Origin: Ga0077560 sp046330395
GTDB lineage: Bacteria > Actinomycetota > Thermoleophilia > Miltoncostaeales > Miltoncostaeaceae
Direction: 5' to 3'
Assembly (NCBI GenBank): GCA_046330395.1
Contig: JAXLSS010000009.1
Coordinates: 45,167 to 109,166 of the forward strand
Length of the DNA stretch: 64,000 nt
Part shown: positions 1 through 10,873 of the stretch, in pieces
How the letters are laid out: the number at the start of each line of letters is the position of its first letter
Position numbering within the stretch: the first letter of the stretch is position 1
Program-made: the position numbers and the translations under genes
The notes under the pieces: generated by a model
Told to the model about the DNA's origin: nothing
Database searches by the model: none
What the model saw: only the letters and a program-made list of their open reading frames with translations

Positions 1-1611
<1,611 letters not shown>

Positions 1612-1622
1612 CACCCGCCGGT

Positions 1623-2222
1623 TCACGGCGTCACCCGATCGCGGATCGCCGCGAGCTTGGCCGGGCCGATCCCCGGCACGTCCAGCAGCTGATCGACGCT
1701 GGTGAACCCGCCGTGGTCGGTGCGCCAGCCGATGATGTGCTGAGCCAGCGTGGGACCGATGCCGTCCAGGGTCTCCAGCTGGTCCGCGGATGCCGTTGAG
1801 AGGGACACCGGGCCGCCGGTGGTGACACCCGGGGCTCCGGTGACCGGCTGACCGGCGCCGCCCCGTACGGGCACCACGATCTGCTGCCCGTCGCTGACGA
1901 CCGCGGCCAGGTTGATCGCCGCCAGGTCCGCGGCCCGGGTGGCGCCACCGGCCCGGCGCACCGCGGCCATGGTCCGCGCGCCCGGCGCCAGCCGGTACAG
2001 CCCGGGGTGGCGGACGGCGCCCACCACGTGCACCAGCGGCCCCGGCTCGGCGGGAGGCGCCGCCATCGTGGCCATCGGGCTCATGACGGTGCCGGTGGGC
2101 ACCGTGAACGACCCCGCGCCACCTGCGCGGCCGCCGAACCACACCGCGCCGGCGGCGAGCATCAGCGCGAGCCCGGCGTACAGCATCCGGGTGCGGGTGA
2201 GCCATGGGGTCAGTCGTTCCAT
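1623..2222 (-). CDS. comEA: ComEA-like helix-hairpin-helix DNA-binding protein
   Basis: Membrane-anchored DNA receptor for natural transformation. An N-terminal membrane segment (about residues 14-33) precedes a SLBB-type domain (LVHVVGAVRHPGLYRL onward). A Thr/Gly linker follows, then two C-terminal HhH motifs (LDGIGPTLAQHI and VPGIGPAKLAAI) that contact the DNA backbone. The ~199-residue length is normal for the family. I chose the ATG at 2222; a GTG nine bases upstream (2231) is equally possible and neither has a clear ribosome site. It is divergent from comEC across about 165 bases, the usual com pairing, though opposite strands are less common than a comEA-comEC operon. Confidence 0.88.
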   Translation of the reverse strand: MERLTPWLTRTRMLYAGLALMLAAGAVWFGGRAGGAGSFTVPTGTVMSPMATMAAPPAEPGPLVHVVGAVRHPGLYRLAPGARTMAAVRRAGGATRAADLAAINLAAVVSDGQQIVVPVRGGAGQPVTGAPGVTTGGPVSLSTASADQLETLDGIGPTLAQHIIGWRTDHGGFTSVDQLLDVPGIGPAKLAAIRDRVTP

Positions 2223-2387
2223 GGCCGGCACGCTACGAGCCGGATGCGCGCCGGGGTGTCACGGATCGCGCCGGGCGGCGCGCGTCACGAGCGCGAAACC
2301 GTGTGTCCGCATGCCGTCACGAAGGCACGCGTCGATGGGTGCTTTCCGCGACCGGCCCGTGCGGCGCGGCCCCGTAGCGTCCGCGCC

Positions 2388-3902
2388 ATGGATTCGGTGA
2401 GCGTCATCACGGGGCGGTGGCGGACGGCGGCGCCGCACGCGCTGCTGGTGGCGCTGCTCGCGGGGCTGATCCTGGCGAACGCGCGGACGCTGGCCGGTGG
2501 CGCCGCGCTCGCGGCGATGGGCGGGGCGGTGATGGTGGCGATGTCGGCCGGCGGCCGCGGCGCGCTGGCCGCGCTGGCGCTGGCGCTGTGCCTGGGGGGC
2601 TGGATGTGGGGCACCGCACGGATCCAGCAGACCCGTCCGGCGCGGCTGACGTTGCCCGTGCGCGTGCAGGCCGACGGGGTGGTGGACGCCACCCCGCGTC
2701 CCCGTGCCGCGGGGGGCTGGCGGGTGCCGGTGCGCCTCAGCGCCGCCACGCCCGGCAGCGCCGCCGGTGCGCGCGTGCTGGTGTCGGTGCATGCGGCGCC
2801 ACCGGCGCTGGGGGCGATCGTGCGGTTCAGCGGGATGCTGCGATCGGCCCGCCGGCCGGGCGACCCGGCGTGGTGGCGCAGGTACCTCGACCGCCAGGGC
2901 ATCGCGGCGGTGGCCGCGACCGGCGGGCTCACCGTGATCGGCGCCCGGGGCGGGCTGGCCGGGCTGCGCGACGCCACCGCGGCGTGGCTGCGCGACCGAA
3001 TCGGGGCGCGCCTGTCGGGCGACCGGGGTGCCCTGGTGCAGGGCATGGCCCTGGGCGGCACGCAGGGGCTGTCGGCGTCGCGGCAGGGGCAGATGCAGGA
3101 CGCCGGGATGACCCATCTGCTGGCGGTGTCCGGCCAGAACGTGGCGGTGGTGGTGCTGACCCTGGCGACGCTGCTGCGACGATTGGGAACGGGCCCGGGC
3201 CTGCGCATCGCCACGCTGGGTCCCGCGGTCATCGCCTACTGCTGGGTGTGCGAGCCCGGGGCGTCGGTGGGCCGGGCGGGCGTGGTGACGGCCGTGGCGC
3301 TGGTGACCGAGGCCGCGGGGCGGGCACGCGATCGCGTGCACGCATTGCTGCTGGCGCTGGCGGTGCTGCTTGCCTGGCAGCCGCGCGGGGTGTGGGACCC
3401 GGGGTTGCAGCTGTCGTTCGGCGCGGTGGTGGGGATCATCGTGCTGGGACCGGCGCTGCGGGAGGCGGTGCGCGGCTGGCTGCCCGACGTGCTGGGCGAG
3501 CCGGCCGCCATCTCGGCCGCGGCGGGCCTGGCCACCGCTCCCATCACGGCGCTCGACTTCGGCCGGCTGTCGCTGGCCGGATTCGTCACCAACATCGTGG
3601 CGGTGCCGCTGGCGGGGGTCGTGCTGGTGGCCGCGCTCACCGGGGCGCTCACCGCGCCGCTGCTGGGGGCGGCGGCGGGGATTCCGCTGGGGGTGGCGGG
3701 ACTGGGCGCGGAGATGATCCTTCGCCTGGCGGCGCTGGCGGCCGCCCTGCCCGGGGCGGTGGTGCACATGCCGGCGGTGGCCGCGCCGCTGGCGGCCCTC
3801 CCGGCGCTGGCGGTGGGGCTGGCGGCGCACCACCCGAGGGTGCGTCGGCCCGCGTGGTGGGCCGTGGGCGACGCCGCCGGAACGCGTAGCATCGGGCCAT
3901 GA
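2388..3902 (+). CDS. comEC: ComEC/Rec2 DNA-uptake channel, short form
   Basis: Polytopic membrane channel that imports single-stranded DNA during competence. The 504 residues start with two or three hydrophobic helices and a DUF4131-like soluble segment (about residues 85-195). The Competence domain follows with its signature HLLAVSGQNVAVVVL (near residue 242) and many further helices. The protein ends about residue 504 with no C-terminal metallo-beta-lactamase (nuclease-like) domain, so it is shorter than the ~750-residue ComEC of Bacillus. The frame is open far upstream, but similarity and hydrophobicity begin at the ATG used here. Its TGA overlaps the holA ATG (ATGA), implying coupled translation. 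Confidence 0.88.
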   Translation: MDSVSVITGRWRTAAPHALLVALLAGLILANARTLAGGAALAAMGGAVMVAMSAGGRGALAALALALCLGGWMWGTARIQQTRPARLTLPVRVQADGVVDATPRPRAAGGWRVPVRLSAATPGSAAGARVLVSVHAAPPALGAIVRFSGMLRSARRPGDPAWWRRYLDRQGIAAVAATGGLTVIGARGGLAGLRDATAAWLRDRIGARLSGDRGALVQGMALGGTQGLSASRQGQMQDAGMTHLLAVSGQNVAVVVLTLATLLRRLGTGPGLRIATLGPAVIAYCWVCEPGASVGRAGVVTAVALVTEAAGRARDRVHALLLALAVLLAWQPRGVWDPGLQLSFGAVVGIIVLGPALREAVRGWLPDVLGEPAAISAAAGLATAPITALDFGRLSLAGFVTNIVAVPLAGVVLVAALTGALTAPLLGAAAGIPLGVAGLGAEMILRLAALAAALPGAVVHMPAVAAPLAALPALAVGLAAHHPRVRRPAWWAVGDAAGTRSIGP

Positions 3903-4960
3903 GCCAGGCGCGAGATGCACTGCAGCCCGTGTACGCGATCTACGGGGAGGACCGCCCCAAGGTGGAACGCACGGTGGCCCGTCTGGTGGCCCGGGCGGGC
4001 GAGGAGGGCGGGCTGGAACGCGACCGGTTCACCGCCCTGGAGCACACGGCCGACGACGTGGCGGCGGCATGCCAGGCGCTGAGCTTCGCCGGGTTGCGGC
4101 TGGTGGTGGTGGAGGACGCCGACGCCTGGCGCGTGGGCGACGTGGAACCGCTGGTGGCCTACCTGGCCGACCCCAACCCGGGCACGGTGCTGGCGCTGGT
4201 GTCCGCGGCCCCGGTGCCGCAGCCGCTGCTGCACGCGGTGGAGAAGGTGGGCGGCGTGCTGCGGTGGGGGCCCGACCCCAAGGCCAGCGTCCGCGACCGC
4301 CGCAAGTGGCTGGAGAGCCACTTCGTGCAGGAGATGGCCCGGCAGGGTGGCAAGGCGAGCCCCACCGTGGCGCGCCTGGTGGTGGACCGGGTGTGCACCG
4401 AGCCCACCGATGCGGTCAAGACCTCGCTGAACGCCATGCTGCTGAGCACCGAGGCGGAGAAGCTGGCCGCCATGTGCGGTGCCCAGGCGCTGGACCGCGA
4501 CACGGTGCTGGCGGTGGTGCACGCCAACCCGGAGGCGCGCGTGTACGAGCTCACCGACGCCCTGGTGTCGGGTTCGGCGCCGGCGGTGTTCGACCGCCTG
4601 CACGAGCTGGCCTCGGGGGATGACTCATCGGCCCCGCAGGTGATCCTGGTGGGCCTCATGCGCCACTACCGGGCACTGGCGGCGGCGCAGCAACTGGGGC
4701 GCGATGCCAGCCCCGACGCGGTGGCCGAGGCCACGGGGCTGCGCGGGTTCCCGGCCAAGAAGGCTGCCGAGCAGGCCACGCGGCTCCCACAGGGCGCGGC
4801 CGAGCGCGCGCTGGTCCGCATCGCCCGCATGGAGCTGGACCTGCGCGTCTCGTCCATCGCCGACCTGGGCACCTCGCCCGACGACGGCCGCCGCTTCGTC
4901 ATCGAGCGCGCCGCGCATGACCTGGTGGCCATCGCGCGCGGCGGCGCCGACGGCGGTTAG
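3899..4960 (+). CDS. holA: DNA polymerase III delta subunit
   Basis: Clamp-loader subunit that opens the sliding clamp ring during replication. The 353-residue protein has the HolA arrangement: an N-terminal nucleotide-fold region beginning QPVYAIYGEDRPKVE with a degenerate P-loop, a middle domain, and a C-terminal helical collar domain with the typical RRFVIERAAHDLVAIARG end. Length is typical (~330-350). It overlaps comEC by four bases. Its stop overlaps the stop of convergent rpsT by four bases. The comEC-holA-rpsT order is a classic neighbourhood and supports the call. Confidence 0.9.
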   Translation: MSQARDALQPVYAIYGEDRPKVERTVARLVARAGEEGGLERDRFTALEHTADDVAAACQALSFAGLRLVVVEDADAWRVGDVEPLVAYLADPNPGTVLALVSAAPVPQPLLHAVEKVGGVLRWGPDPKASVRDRRKWLESHFVQEMARQGGKASPTVARLVVDRVCTEPTDAVKTSLNAMLLSTEAEKLAAMCGAQALDRDTVLAVVHANPEARVYELTDALVSGSAPAVFDRLHELASGDDSSAPQVILVGLMRHYRALAAAQQLGRDASPDAVAEATGLRGFPAKKAAEQATRLPQGAAERALVRIARMELDLRVSSIADLGTSPDDGRRFVIERAAHDLVAIARGGADGG

Positions 4961-5223
4961 CCTGCGGCGACGCCCGCGGTGATGCGCGCCACGCGGCTCT
5001 TCTTGCGGGCCGCGTTGTTGCGGTGGATCACGCCCTCGGCCGCGGCGCGGTCGATGAGGTGCTCCAGCGCACGGCTGCGCTCGGCGACGTCATCGGCGCC
5101 GTTGGCGACGGCCTCGGTGAGGCCGCGGGTGAGCGTCTTGATGCTGGAGCGGTAGCGCAGGTTGCGCTGACGCTGACGCTCCGAAATGAGAATGCGCTTC
5201 TTCTGCTGCTTGATGTTCGCCAC
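4957..5223 (-). CDS. rpsT: 30S ribosomal protein S20
   Basis: Small-subunit protein that binds 16S rRNA. The 88-residue basic protein begins VANIKQQKKRILISERQR and ends RVARITAGVAAG, the full S20 family. The start is the GTG at 5223, chosen because family alignment begins at (M)ANIKQ and because a strong Shine-Dalgarno GGAGGA sits eight bases upstream. The frame stays open further upstream but that extension has no family counterpart. It converges on holA with overlapping stop codons and diverges from murJ across 68 bases, which must hold both promoters. Confidence 0.96.
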   Translation of the reverse strand: MANIKQQKKRILISERQRQRNLRYRSSIKTLTRGLTEAVANGADDVAERSRALEHLIDRAAAEGVIHRNNAARKKSRVARITAGVAAG

Positions 5224-5291
5224 GTTGGGCGTCCTCCGGCTGTCGAACGGCCGCGTATGGTACCAGCGATGACGCTCCTCGCCAGGCGGTC

Positions 5292-6875
5292 GTGACAAGC
5301 CGGTCGGGCGCGCCCCCGCGCGAGGGGCGCGGCGGTTCGGGACTGGGCCGCAGCACCGCGATCTTTGCCATCTGGACCGCCTCCAGCCGCGTCATCGGCC
5401 TGGTGCGCGAGATGGTGGCGGCCGCGCTGTTCGGCACGGCGGGAATCGCCCCGTTCGTCATCGCCTTCAACATCCCCAACGTGCTGCGCAGCCTGGTGGC
5501 CGACTCGGCCCTCTCCGCGGCGCTGATCCCCGCCTACACGCGCCTCCTGGAGGAGGGCAAACCCCGCGAGGCCCGCCGCCTGGTGGGGGCCATGGTGGGG
5601 CTGACCACCATGGTGCTGGGCGCCATCACGCTGCTGGCCATCGTGACCGCCCCGTGGGTGATGCCGCTGTTCGCGGCCGGGCTCACCCCCGACCAGCAGG
5701 ACCAGACGGTGTGGCTGTCGCAGCTGATGTTCCCCATCGTGCTGCTGCTGGCGCTCACCGGCATCGTCGCCGCGGTGCTGCAGGCCAACGGCGAGTTCGG
5801 CGCCACCGGCTTCGTGCCGGTGCTGTGGAACGCCGTGATCATCGCGTGCATGGGCATCGGCGCGGTGATCCTGCCGCCGGGCCGCGACCGCCTCACCGCC
5901 TACGCGGTGGGCATCCTGCTGGGCACCCTCACCCAGCTGCTGTACCTGCTGCCGCACCTGCGGGGCAAGGGGCCGTTCCGGTTCGGCCGGTCCTCACCGC
6001 ATCTGCGCGGCGTGCTGATCCTGATGGTGCCGGTCACCCTCGGGCTGGGCCTCATCAACATCAACGCGGCCGTGGACAACGAGGTGGCCTCGTTCATCTC
6101 CGGCGCGGCCGTGGGCGCCGTGGACAAGGCGTTCCGCCTGTACATCCTGCCGCAGGGGGTGTTCAGCGTCGCCATCTCCACCGTGCTGTTCCCCAGCATC
6201 GCCCGCATGGTGGCCCGCGGGGACCGGGACGGGGTGGGGGACATGGTGAGCGCCGGCATCCGGCAGATCTTCTTCATGCTGCTGCCCGCCTCTGCGTTCC
6301 TGATGGTGCTGGCGGTGCCGGTGACCCGCCTGCTGTACGCCCACGGCACGTGGAGCGCCAACGACACCTCGCTCACCTCCAAGGCCCTGGTGACGTTCAC
6401 CATCGGCCTGGTGTTCAACGGGGCCAGCCTGCTGCTGATCCGTGCGTTCTTCTCGCTGCAGGACCCGTGGATGCCCACCAAGGTGGCCGCGGGCGGCGTG
6501 CTGATCAACGTGGTGCTGGACCTGGTGCTGTACATCCCGCTGGGCGTGGCCGGCATCCCGCTGAGCACCTCCGCGGTGAGCCTGTTCAGCTTCCTGGCGC
6601 TGCTGTACGCCCTGCGGGGGCGCGTGGGCCGCATCGACACCGCGTGGCTGCTGGACGGGTTCCTGCGCTGCCTGGCCGCGTCCGGGATGCTGGCCGTGAT
6701 GTCCTGGGCCACGTGGCGCATCCTGGACGACCTGCTGGGGCGCAGCCTGCCCGCGCAGGTGGTGACCGTGGGCGCCGCCCTGGCGCTGGGCACGGCGGGC
6801 TACATCTCTGCGGCGCGGGCCTTCTTCATCCCGGAGCTGGGTCAGCTGGCCCAGCTGAGAAGGCCGCTACGATGA
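5292..6875 (+). CDS. murJ: Lipid II flippase MurJ (MviN)
   Basis: MOP-superfamily membrane protein that flips the peptidoglycan precursor lipid II. The 527 residues contain about 14 hydrophobic helices. The N-terminal stretch IFAIWTASSRVIGLVREMVA, the following LFGTAGIAPFVIAFNIPN, and the later LPQGVFSVAISTVLFPSIAR are family hallmarks. The GTG start at 5292 gives the usual length with a short polar N-terminus. The gene overlaps lepA by four bases (ATGA). It opens the long co-directional run that continues to era. Confidence 0.95.
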   Translation: MTSRSGAPPREGRGGSGLGRSTAIFAIWTASSRVIGLVREMVAAALFGTAGIAPFVIAFNIPNVLRSLVADSALSAALIPAYTRLLEEGKPREARRLVGAMVGLTTMVLGAITLLAIVTAPWVMPLFAAGLTPDQQDQTVWLSQLMFPIVLLLALTGIVAAVLQANGEFGATGFVPVLWNAVIIACMGIGAVILPPGRDRLTAYAVGILLGTLTQLLYLLPHLRGKGPFRFGRSSPHLRGVLILMVPVTLGLGLININAAVDNEVASFISGAAVGAVDKAFRLYILPQGVFSVAISTVLFPSIARMVARGDRDGVGDMVSAGIRQIFFMLLPASAFLMVLAVPVTRLLYAHGTWSANDTSLTSKALVTFTIGLVFNGASLLLIRAFFSLQDPWMPTKVAAGGVLINVVLDLVLYIPLGVAGIPLSTSAVSLFSFLALLYALRGRVGRIDTAWLLDGFLRCLAASGMLAVMSWATWRILDDLLGRSLPAQVVTVGAALALGTAGYISAARAFFIPELGQLAQLRRPLR

Positions 6876-8695
6876 GCCGCGTGGACCAGTCACACATCCG
6901 GAACTTCTGCATCATCGCCCACATCGACCACGGCAAGTCGACGCTGGCCGACCGCATCCTGCAGCTCACCGGCGCGGTGAGCGACCGGGAGATGCGCGAC
7001 CAGATCCTGGACTCCATGGACCTGGAGCGGGAGCGGGGCATCACCATCAAGGCCCAGGCGGTGCGCGTGTTCTACACCGCCACCGACGGCGAGACCTACC
7101 AGCTCAACCTCATCGACACGCCCGGCCACGTGGACTTCAGCTACGAGGTGTCGCGCAGCCTGGCGGCGTGCGAGGGGGCCCTTCTGGTGGTGGACGCCAG
7201 CCAGGGCATCGAGGCGCAGACCCTGGCCAACGTGTACCTGGCCATCGAGGGCGACCTCGAGCTGATCCCCGTGCTCAACAAGATCGACCTGCCCGCGGCC
7301 GACCCCGAGCTGCACGGCAACGCGGTGGCCGAGCTGATCGGCGAGGACCCCGACCATGTGCTGCGCATCAGCGCCAAGACCGGCGAGGGCATCCCCGAGG
7401 TGCTGGAGGCCATCGTGCGGCGCATCCCGCCGCCCAGCGGCGACCCGGCCGCCCCGCCCCGCGCGCTCATCTTCGACTCGGTGTACGACCAGTACCGCGG
7501 CGTGGTGGCCTTCGTGCGCGTGGTGGACGGCGAGTTCCGCAAGGGCGACCGCCTGGTGGCCATGCAGACCGGCCGCGAGGTGGACGCCGAGGAGGTGGGC
7601 GTGATGAGCCCCACCATGACCTCCACCGGCACCCTGCGGGCCGGGGAGAGCGGCTACCTGGTGACCGGCCTCAAGGCCGTGGGCGACCTCAAGGTGGGAG
7701 ACACCCTCACCACCTCGCGCAACCGCGCCCCGGCGGCGCTGGCGGGCTACCGCGAGGTGAAGCCCATGGTGTTCAGCGGGCTGTTCCCCGTGGACTCCGA
7801 CGACTACCCCGACCTGCGGGACGCCCTGGAGAAGCTGTCGCTCAACGACGCCTCCCTGCAGTGGGAGCCCGAGACCAGCCAGGCCCTGGGGTTCGGCTTC
7901 CGCTGCGGCTTCCTGGGACTGCTGCACATGGACATCGTGCGCGAGCGGCTGGAGCGGGAGTACGACCTGGAGCTGCTCACCACCACGCCCAACGTGGAGT
8001 ACCGGGTCACCAGCACCGCCGGTGACGAGATGCCGGTGCGCAGCCCCGTGGACATGCCGCCGCCCACCAACATCGCCAGCATCGAGGAGCCGTACGTGCG
8101 GTGCACCATCCTGGTGCCCACCGACGGCGTCGGCGCGGTGATGCAGCTGTGCCAGGAGCGGCGCGGCACCTACGTCACCATGACGCCCATCGAGCAGCGC
8201 CAGCAGATCATCTACGACCTGCCGCTGGCCGAGATCGTCACCGACTTCTACGACCAGCTCAAATCGCGCACCCGCGGCTACGCCAGCCTGGACTACGAGC
8301 TGGTGGGCTACCGCGAGAGCCCGCTGGTGAAGCTGGACATCCTCCTGGCCGGCGACCCGGTGGACGCCCTCTCCATGATCGTGCACAAGGACATGGCGTT
8401 CCCACGCGGCAAGGCGCTGGTGGAGCGGTTGCAGAAGACCATCCCCCGCCAGATGTTCGAGGTGCCCATCCAGGCGGCCATCGGCGGCCGCATCGTGGCG
8501 CGCGAGACCGTGAAGGCGCGGCGCAAGGACGTGCTGGCCAAGTGCTACGGCGGTGACATCAGCCGCAAGCGCAAGCTGCTGGAGAAGCAGAAGGAGGGCA
8601 AGAAGCGCATGAAGCAGGTGGGCAACGTCGAGGTGCCCCAGGAGGCCTTCCTGTCCGTGCTCACCCTCAACGCCGAGCAGTCCAAGGGGAAGTGA
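6872..8695 (+). CDS. lepA: Elongation factor 4 (LepA)
   Basis: Ribosome-associated GTPase that back-translocates or remodels stalled ribosomes. The 607-residue protein has G1 AHIDHGKST (about residue 17), G3 DTPGHVDF, G4 NKIDLP, EF-Tu domain 2, EF-G-like domains, and the LepA-specific C-terminal domain ending KRMKQVGNVEVPQEAFLSVL. I start at the ATG at 6872, where the family alignment begins with VDQSHIRNFCIIAHIDHGK. The frame is open upstream through murJ, but that part is only a shadow. It overlaps murJ and hemW by four bases each. Confidence 0.97.
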   Translation: MSRVDQSHIRNFCIIAHIDHGKSTLADRILQLTGAVSDREMRDQILDSMDLERERGITIKAQAVRVFYTATDGETYQLNLIDTPGHVDFSYEVSRSLAACEGALLVVDASQGIEAQTLANVYLAIEGDLELIPVLNKIDLPAADPELHGNAVAELIGEDPDHVLRISAKTGEGIPEVLEAIVRRIPPPSGDPAAPPRALIFDSVYDQYRGVVAFVRVVDGEFRKGDRLVAMQTGREVDAEEVGVMSPTMTSTGTLRAGESGYLVTGLKAVGDLKVGDTLTTSRNRAPAALAGYREVKPMVFSGLFPVDSDDYPDLRDALEKLSLNDASLQWEPETSQALGFGFRCGFLGLLHMDIVRERLEREYDLELLTTTPNVEYRVTSTAGDEMPVRSPVDMPPPTNIASIEEPYVRCTILVPTDGVGAVMQLCQERRGTYVTMTPIEQRQQIIYDLPLAEIVTDFYDQLKSRTRGYASLDYELVGYRESPLVKLDILLAGDPVDALSMIVHKDMAFPRGKALVERLQKTIPRQMFEVPIQAAIGGRIVARETVKARRKDVLAKCYGGDISRKRKLLEKQKEGKKRMKQVGNVEVPQEAFLSVLTLNAEQSKGK

Positions 8696-9801
8696 CGTTG
8701 CGCGGCGGCGCCGCCCACCTCTACGTCCACCTGCCCTTCTGCGCCGCCCGGTGCGGGTACTGCGCGTTCGTGGTGGAGGTGGGCGCCCTCGACCGGCGCG
8801 ACGCCTACACCGACGCCCTGCTGGCCGAGTTCCACGCCGAGGCCGGGGCGCTGGCGCCGCTGCGCACCGTGTACCTGGGCGGTGGCACGCCCACGCTGAT
8901 GCGCCCGGGGCGCATCGCCCGGCTGCTGGATGCGGTGCTGCGGCGGGCGGCGCCCGACGTGGAGGTGTCCATCGAGGCCAACCCCGAGACCGTCGATGCT
9001 CGTGCCCTGCGTGAGCTGCGCGCGGCGGGCGTCACCCGGGTGTCGTTCGGCGTGCAGAGCTTCCAGCCCCACCTGCTGCACGCCCTGGACCGCGCCGCCA
9101 CGCCCGACCAGGCCGAGCGCGCCGTGGCGTGCGCACGGGAGGCCGGCTTCGCGTCGGTCAGCATCGACCTGCTGTTCGGCGTGCCGGGGCAGACGGACGC
9201 CCAGCTGGAGGCCGATCTGGCGGCGGCGCTGCGGCTGGCCCCCGACCACATCTCCTGGTACGAGCTGGAGATCAAGCCCCACACCGCGCTGCAGCGCATG
9301 GGGGCCGAGGTGCCCGATGAGGACTGGTCGGCCGACGCGTATCACCGGGTGGTGCGCGATCTGGAGGCCGCCGGCTACCGCTGGTACGAGACCGCCAACT
9401 TCGCGCGCCCCGGGCACGAGTGCCGCCACAGCCTGGCCTACTGGGAGGCCGCCGACTACCTGGGCATCGGGGTGGGCGCGGTGAGCACGCTGGGCGGCGT
9501 GCGCCGGCGCAACGCCCCCGGCGTGGACGCGTACATCGCGGCCCTGACCGACGGCCGGCTGCCGGCGCGCGACGTGGAGCCGCTGGACGACGACACCCGG
9601 CGGCGTGAGCGCTGGATGCTCACCCTGCGCACCGACGCCGCGCTGGACGTGGCGTGGGCCGGGCCCCCGGACCACCCGGAGGCGCTCGACCGGCTGGCCC
9701 GCGCGGGCATGCTGAGCTTCGACGGGCGCAGCGTGCGTCTCACGCGTGACGGGCGGTTCGTGCAGAACTCGGTGCTGCAGGCGTTGATGGAGTACGTGTG
9801 A
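8692..9801 (+). CDS. hemW: Radical SAM heme chaperone HemW (HemN-like)
   Basis: The 369-residue radical SAM protein carries the CxxxCxxC cluster as CAARCGYC (about residues 17-24), followed by YLGGGTPTLM, which binds SAM. Proteins of this length with this short N-terminus next to lepA and hrcA are HemW, which inserts heme into respiratory enzymes, rather than true oxygen-independent coproporphyrinogen oxidase. The usual HemN_C region follows. The GTG start at 8692 overlaps the lepA stop (GTGA). The exact substrate remains inference from family and context. Confidence 0.9.
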   Translation: MTLRGGAAHLYVHLPFCAARCGYCAFVVEVGALDRRDAYTDALLAEFHAEAGALAPLRTVYLGGGTPTLMRPGRIARLLDAVLRRAAPDVEVSIEANPETVDARALRELRAAGVTRVSFGVQSFQPHLLHALDRAATPDQAERAVACAREAGFASVSIDLLFGVPGQTDAQLEADLAAALRLAPDHISWYELEIKPHTALQRMGAEVPDEDWSADAYHRVVRDLEAAGYRWYETANFARPGHECRHSLAYWEAADYLGIGVGAVSTLGGVRRRNAPGVDAYIAALTDGRLPARDVEPLDDDTRRRERWMLTLRTDAALDVAWAGPPDHPEALDRLARAGMLSFDGRSVRLTRDGRFVQNSVLQALMEYV

Positions 9802-10850
9802 GCTCCGCGCCACCCGACCTCACGTCCCGCCAGGAGCGCATCCTGGGCGCGGTGGTGCGCCGGTTCGTCGAGTCCGGGGCCCCGGTGGGCAGCAAGCACC
9901 TGGCGGGCTCGGAGGGCATCGACGGCTCGCCGTCCACGGTGCGCTACGAGCTGGCGCGGCTGGAGGAGCTGGGGTACCTCACCCACCCGCACACCTCCGC
10001 GGGCCGCGTGCCCACCGACCGCGGCTACCGCTACTTCGTGGACGTGCTGCTGCGCCGCGAGCCCGAGACGCTGCCCGCCGCACCCGAGTCCATCGGCCAG
10101 GCGCTGGAGGCGCCGGACATCAGCCGCGAGGTGGACACCGCCCTGCAGACCCTGGCCGAGGCCATGGCGAAGGTGACCAACCTGCTGGGGGTGGTCACCG
10201 CGCCCGCCGCGCAGGGGGCCACGGTGCGCCACGTGGAGGTGCTGCTGCTGCAGCCGCAGGTGGTGATGGTGGTGGTGATCTCCAGCACCGGCACGGTCAC
10301 CAAGCGGGTGGTGGCCACCGACCGGCCCGTCGACCCCGGGCTGGCCGAATGGGCGCGCGCCGTGTTCGCCGAGCGGGTCACCGGCATGCCCGTGGGGTCG
10401 CGCAGCGCCGAGGCCCGCCTGTTCGACCCCGGCATGAGCCCGGTGGAGCGCGCGTTCCTCGGGATGCTGCTGCCCGCCATCCGCGACGCCGGTGAGGAGG
10501 TCACCGAGCACCTGTTCGTGGGCGGCCGGGCGCGGTTCGTGGCCGACGCGCGCCGCGACCTGGACACCGTGGACGCCCTCATGGAGCAGCTGGAGGAGCG
10601 ATACACGCTGCTTGCGCTGCTGCGCGGGGCCCTGTCCCGGCACGAGGTGTACCTGCACATCGGTGACGAGCTGGCCGCCCCAGGCCTGACGGGCGTCTCC
10701 ATGGTTGCCGCCAACTACGGGGTGGTGCGGCGTAATCTGGGCACGGTGTCGCTCTTCGGCCCCACACGCATGGATTACGGGCTGGCGATCGCGACGGTGC
10801 GCGAGGCGGCGCACCGCCTGTCGGCCTACCTGGAGGGGGTGTACGAATAG
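9798..10850 (+). CDS. hrcA: Heat-inducible transcription repressor HrcA
   Basis: Repressor of class I heat-shock genes that binds CIRCE operators. The 350 residues contain an N-terminal winged helix (LTSRQERILGAVVRRFVESG, then SPSTVRYELARLEELGYL and HTSAGRVPTDRGYRYFVD) and a C-terminal GAF-like HrcA domain ending YGLAIATVREAAHRL. The GTG start at 9798 overlaps hemW by four bases, so hrcA is probably co-transcribed from lepA. I see no CIRCE inverted repeat immediately upstream of hrcA or dnaJ here; its targets (for example groESL) are presumably elsewhere. Confidence 0.95.
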   Translation: MSSAPPDLTSRQERILGAVVRRFVESGAPVGSKHLAGSEGIDGSPSTVRYELARLEELGYLTHPHTSAGRVPTDRGYRYFVDVLLRREPETLPAAPESIGQALEAPDISREVDTALQTLAEAMAKVTNLLGVVTAPAAQGATVRHVEVLLLQPQVVMVVVISSTGTVTKRVVATDRPVDPGLAEWARAVFAERVTGMPVGSRSAEARLFDPGMSPVERAFLGMLLPAIRDAGEEVTEHLFVGGRARFVADARRDLDTVDALMEQLEERYTLLALLRGALSRHEVYLHIGDELAAPGLTGVSMVAANYGVVRRNLGTVSLFGPTRMDYGLAIATVREAAHRLSAYLEGVYE

Positions 10851-10873
10851 ACGACCGGTTCGAGATCCTCGAG

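Noticed and set aside
2259..3920. A 553-codon minus-strand open frame over comEC
   Set aside because: Low-complexity Arg/His/Gln composition typical of reverse frames in very G+C-rich genes; comEC motifs support the plus strand.
6890..8386. A 498-codon minus-strand open frame over lepA
   Set aside because: Antisense shadow of a universally conserved gene; no recognisable domain.
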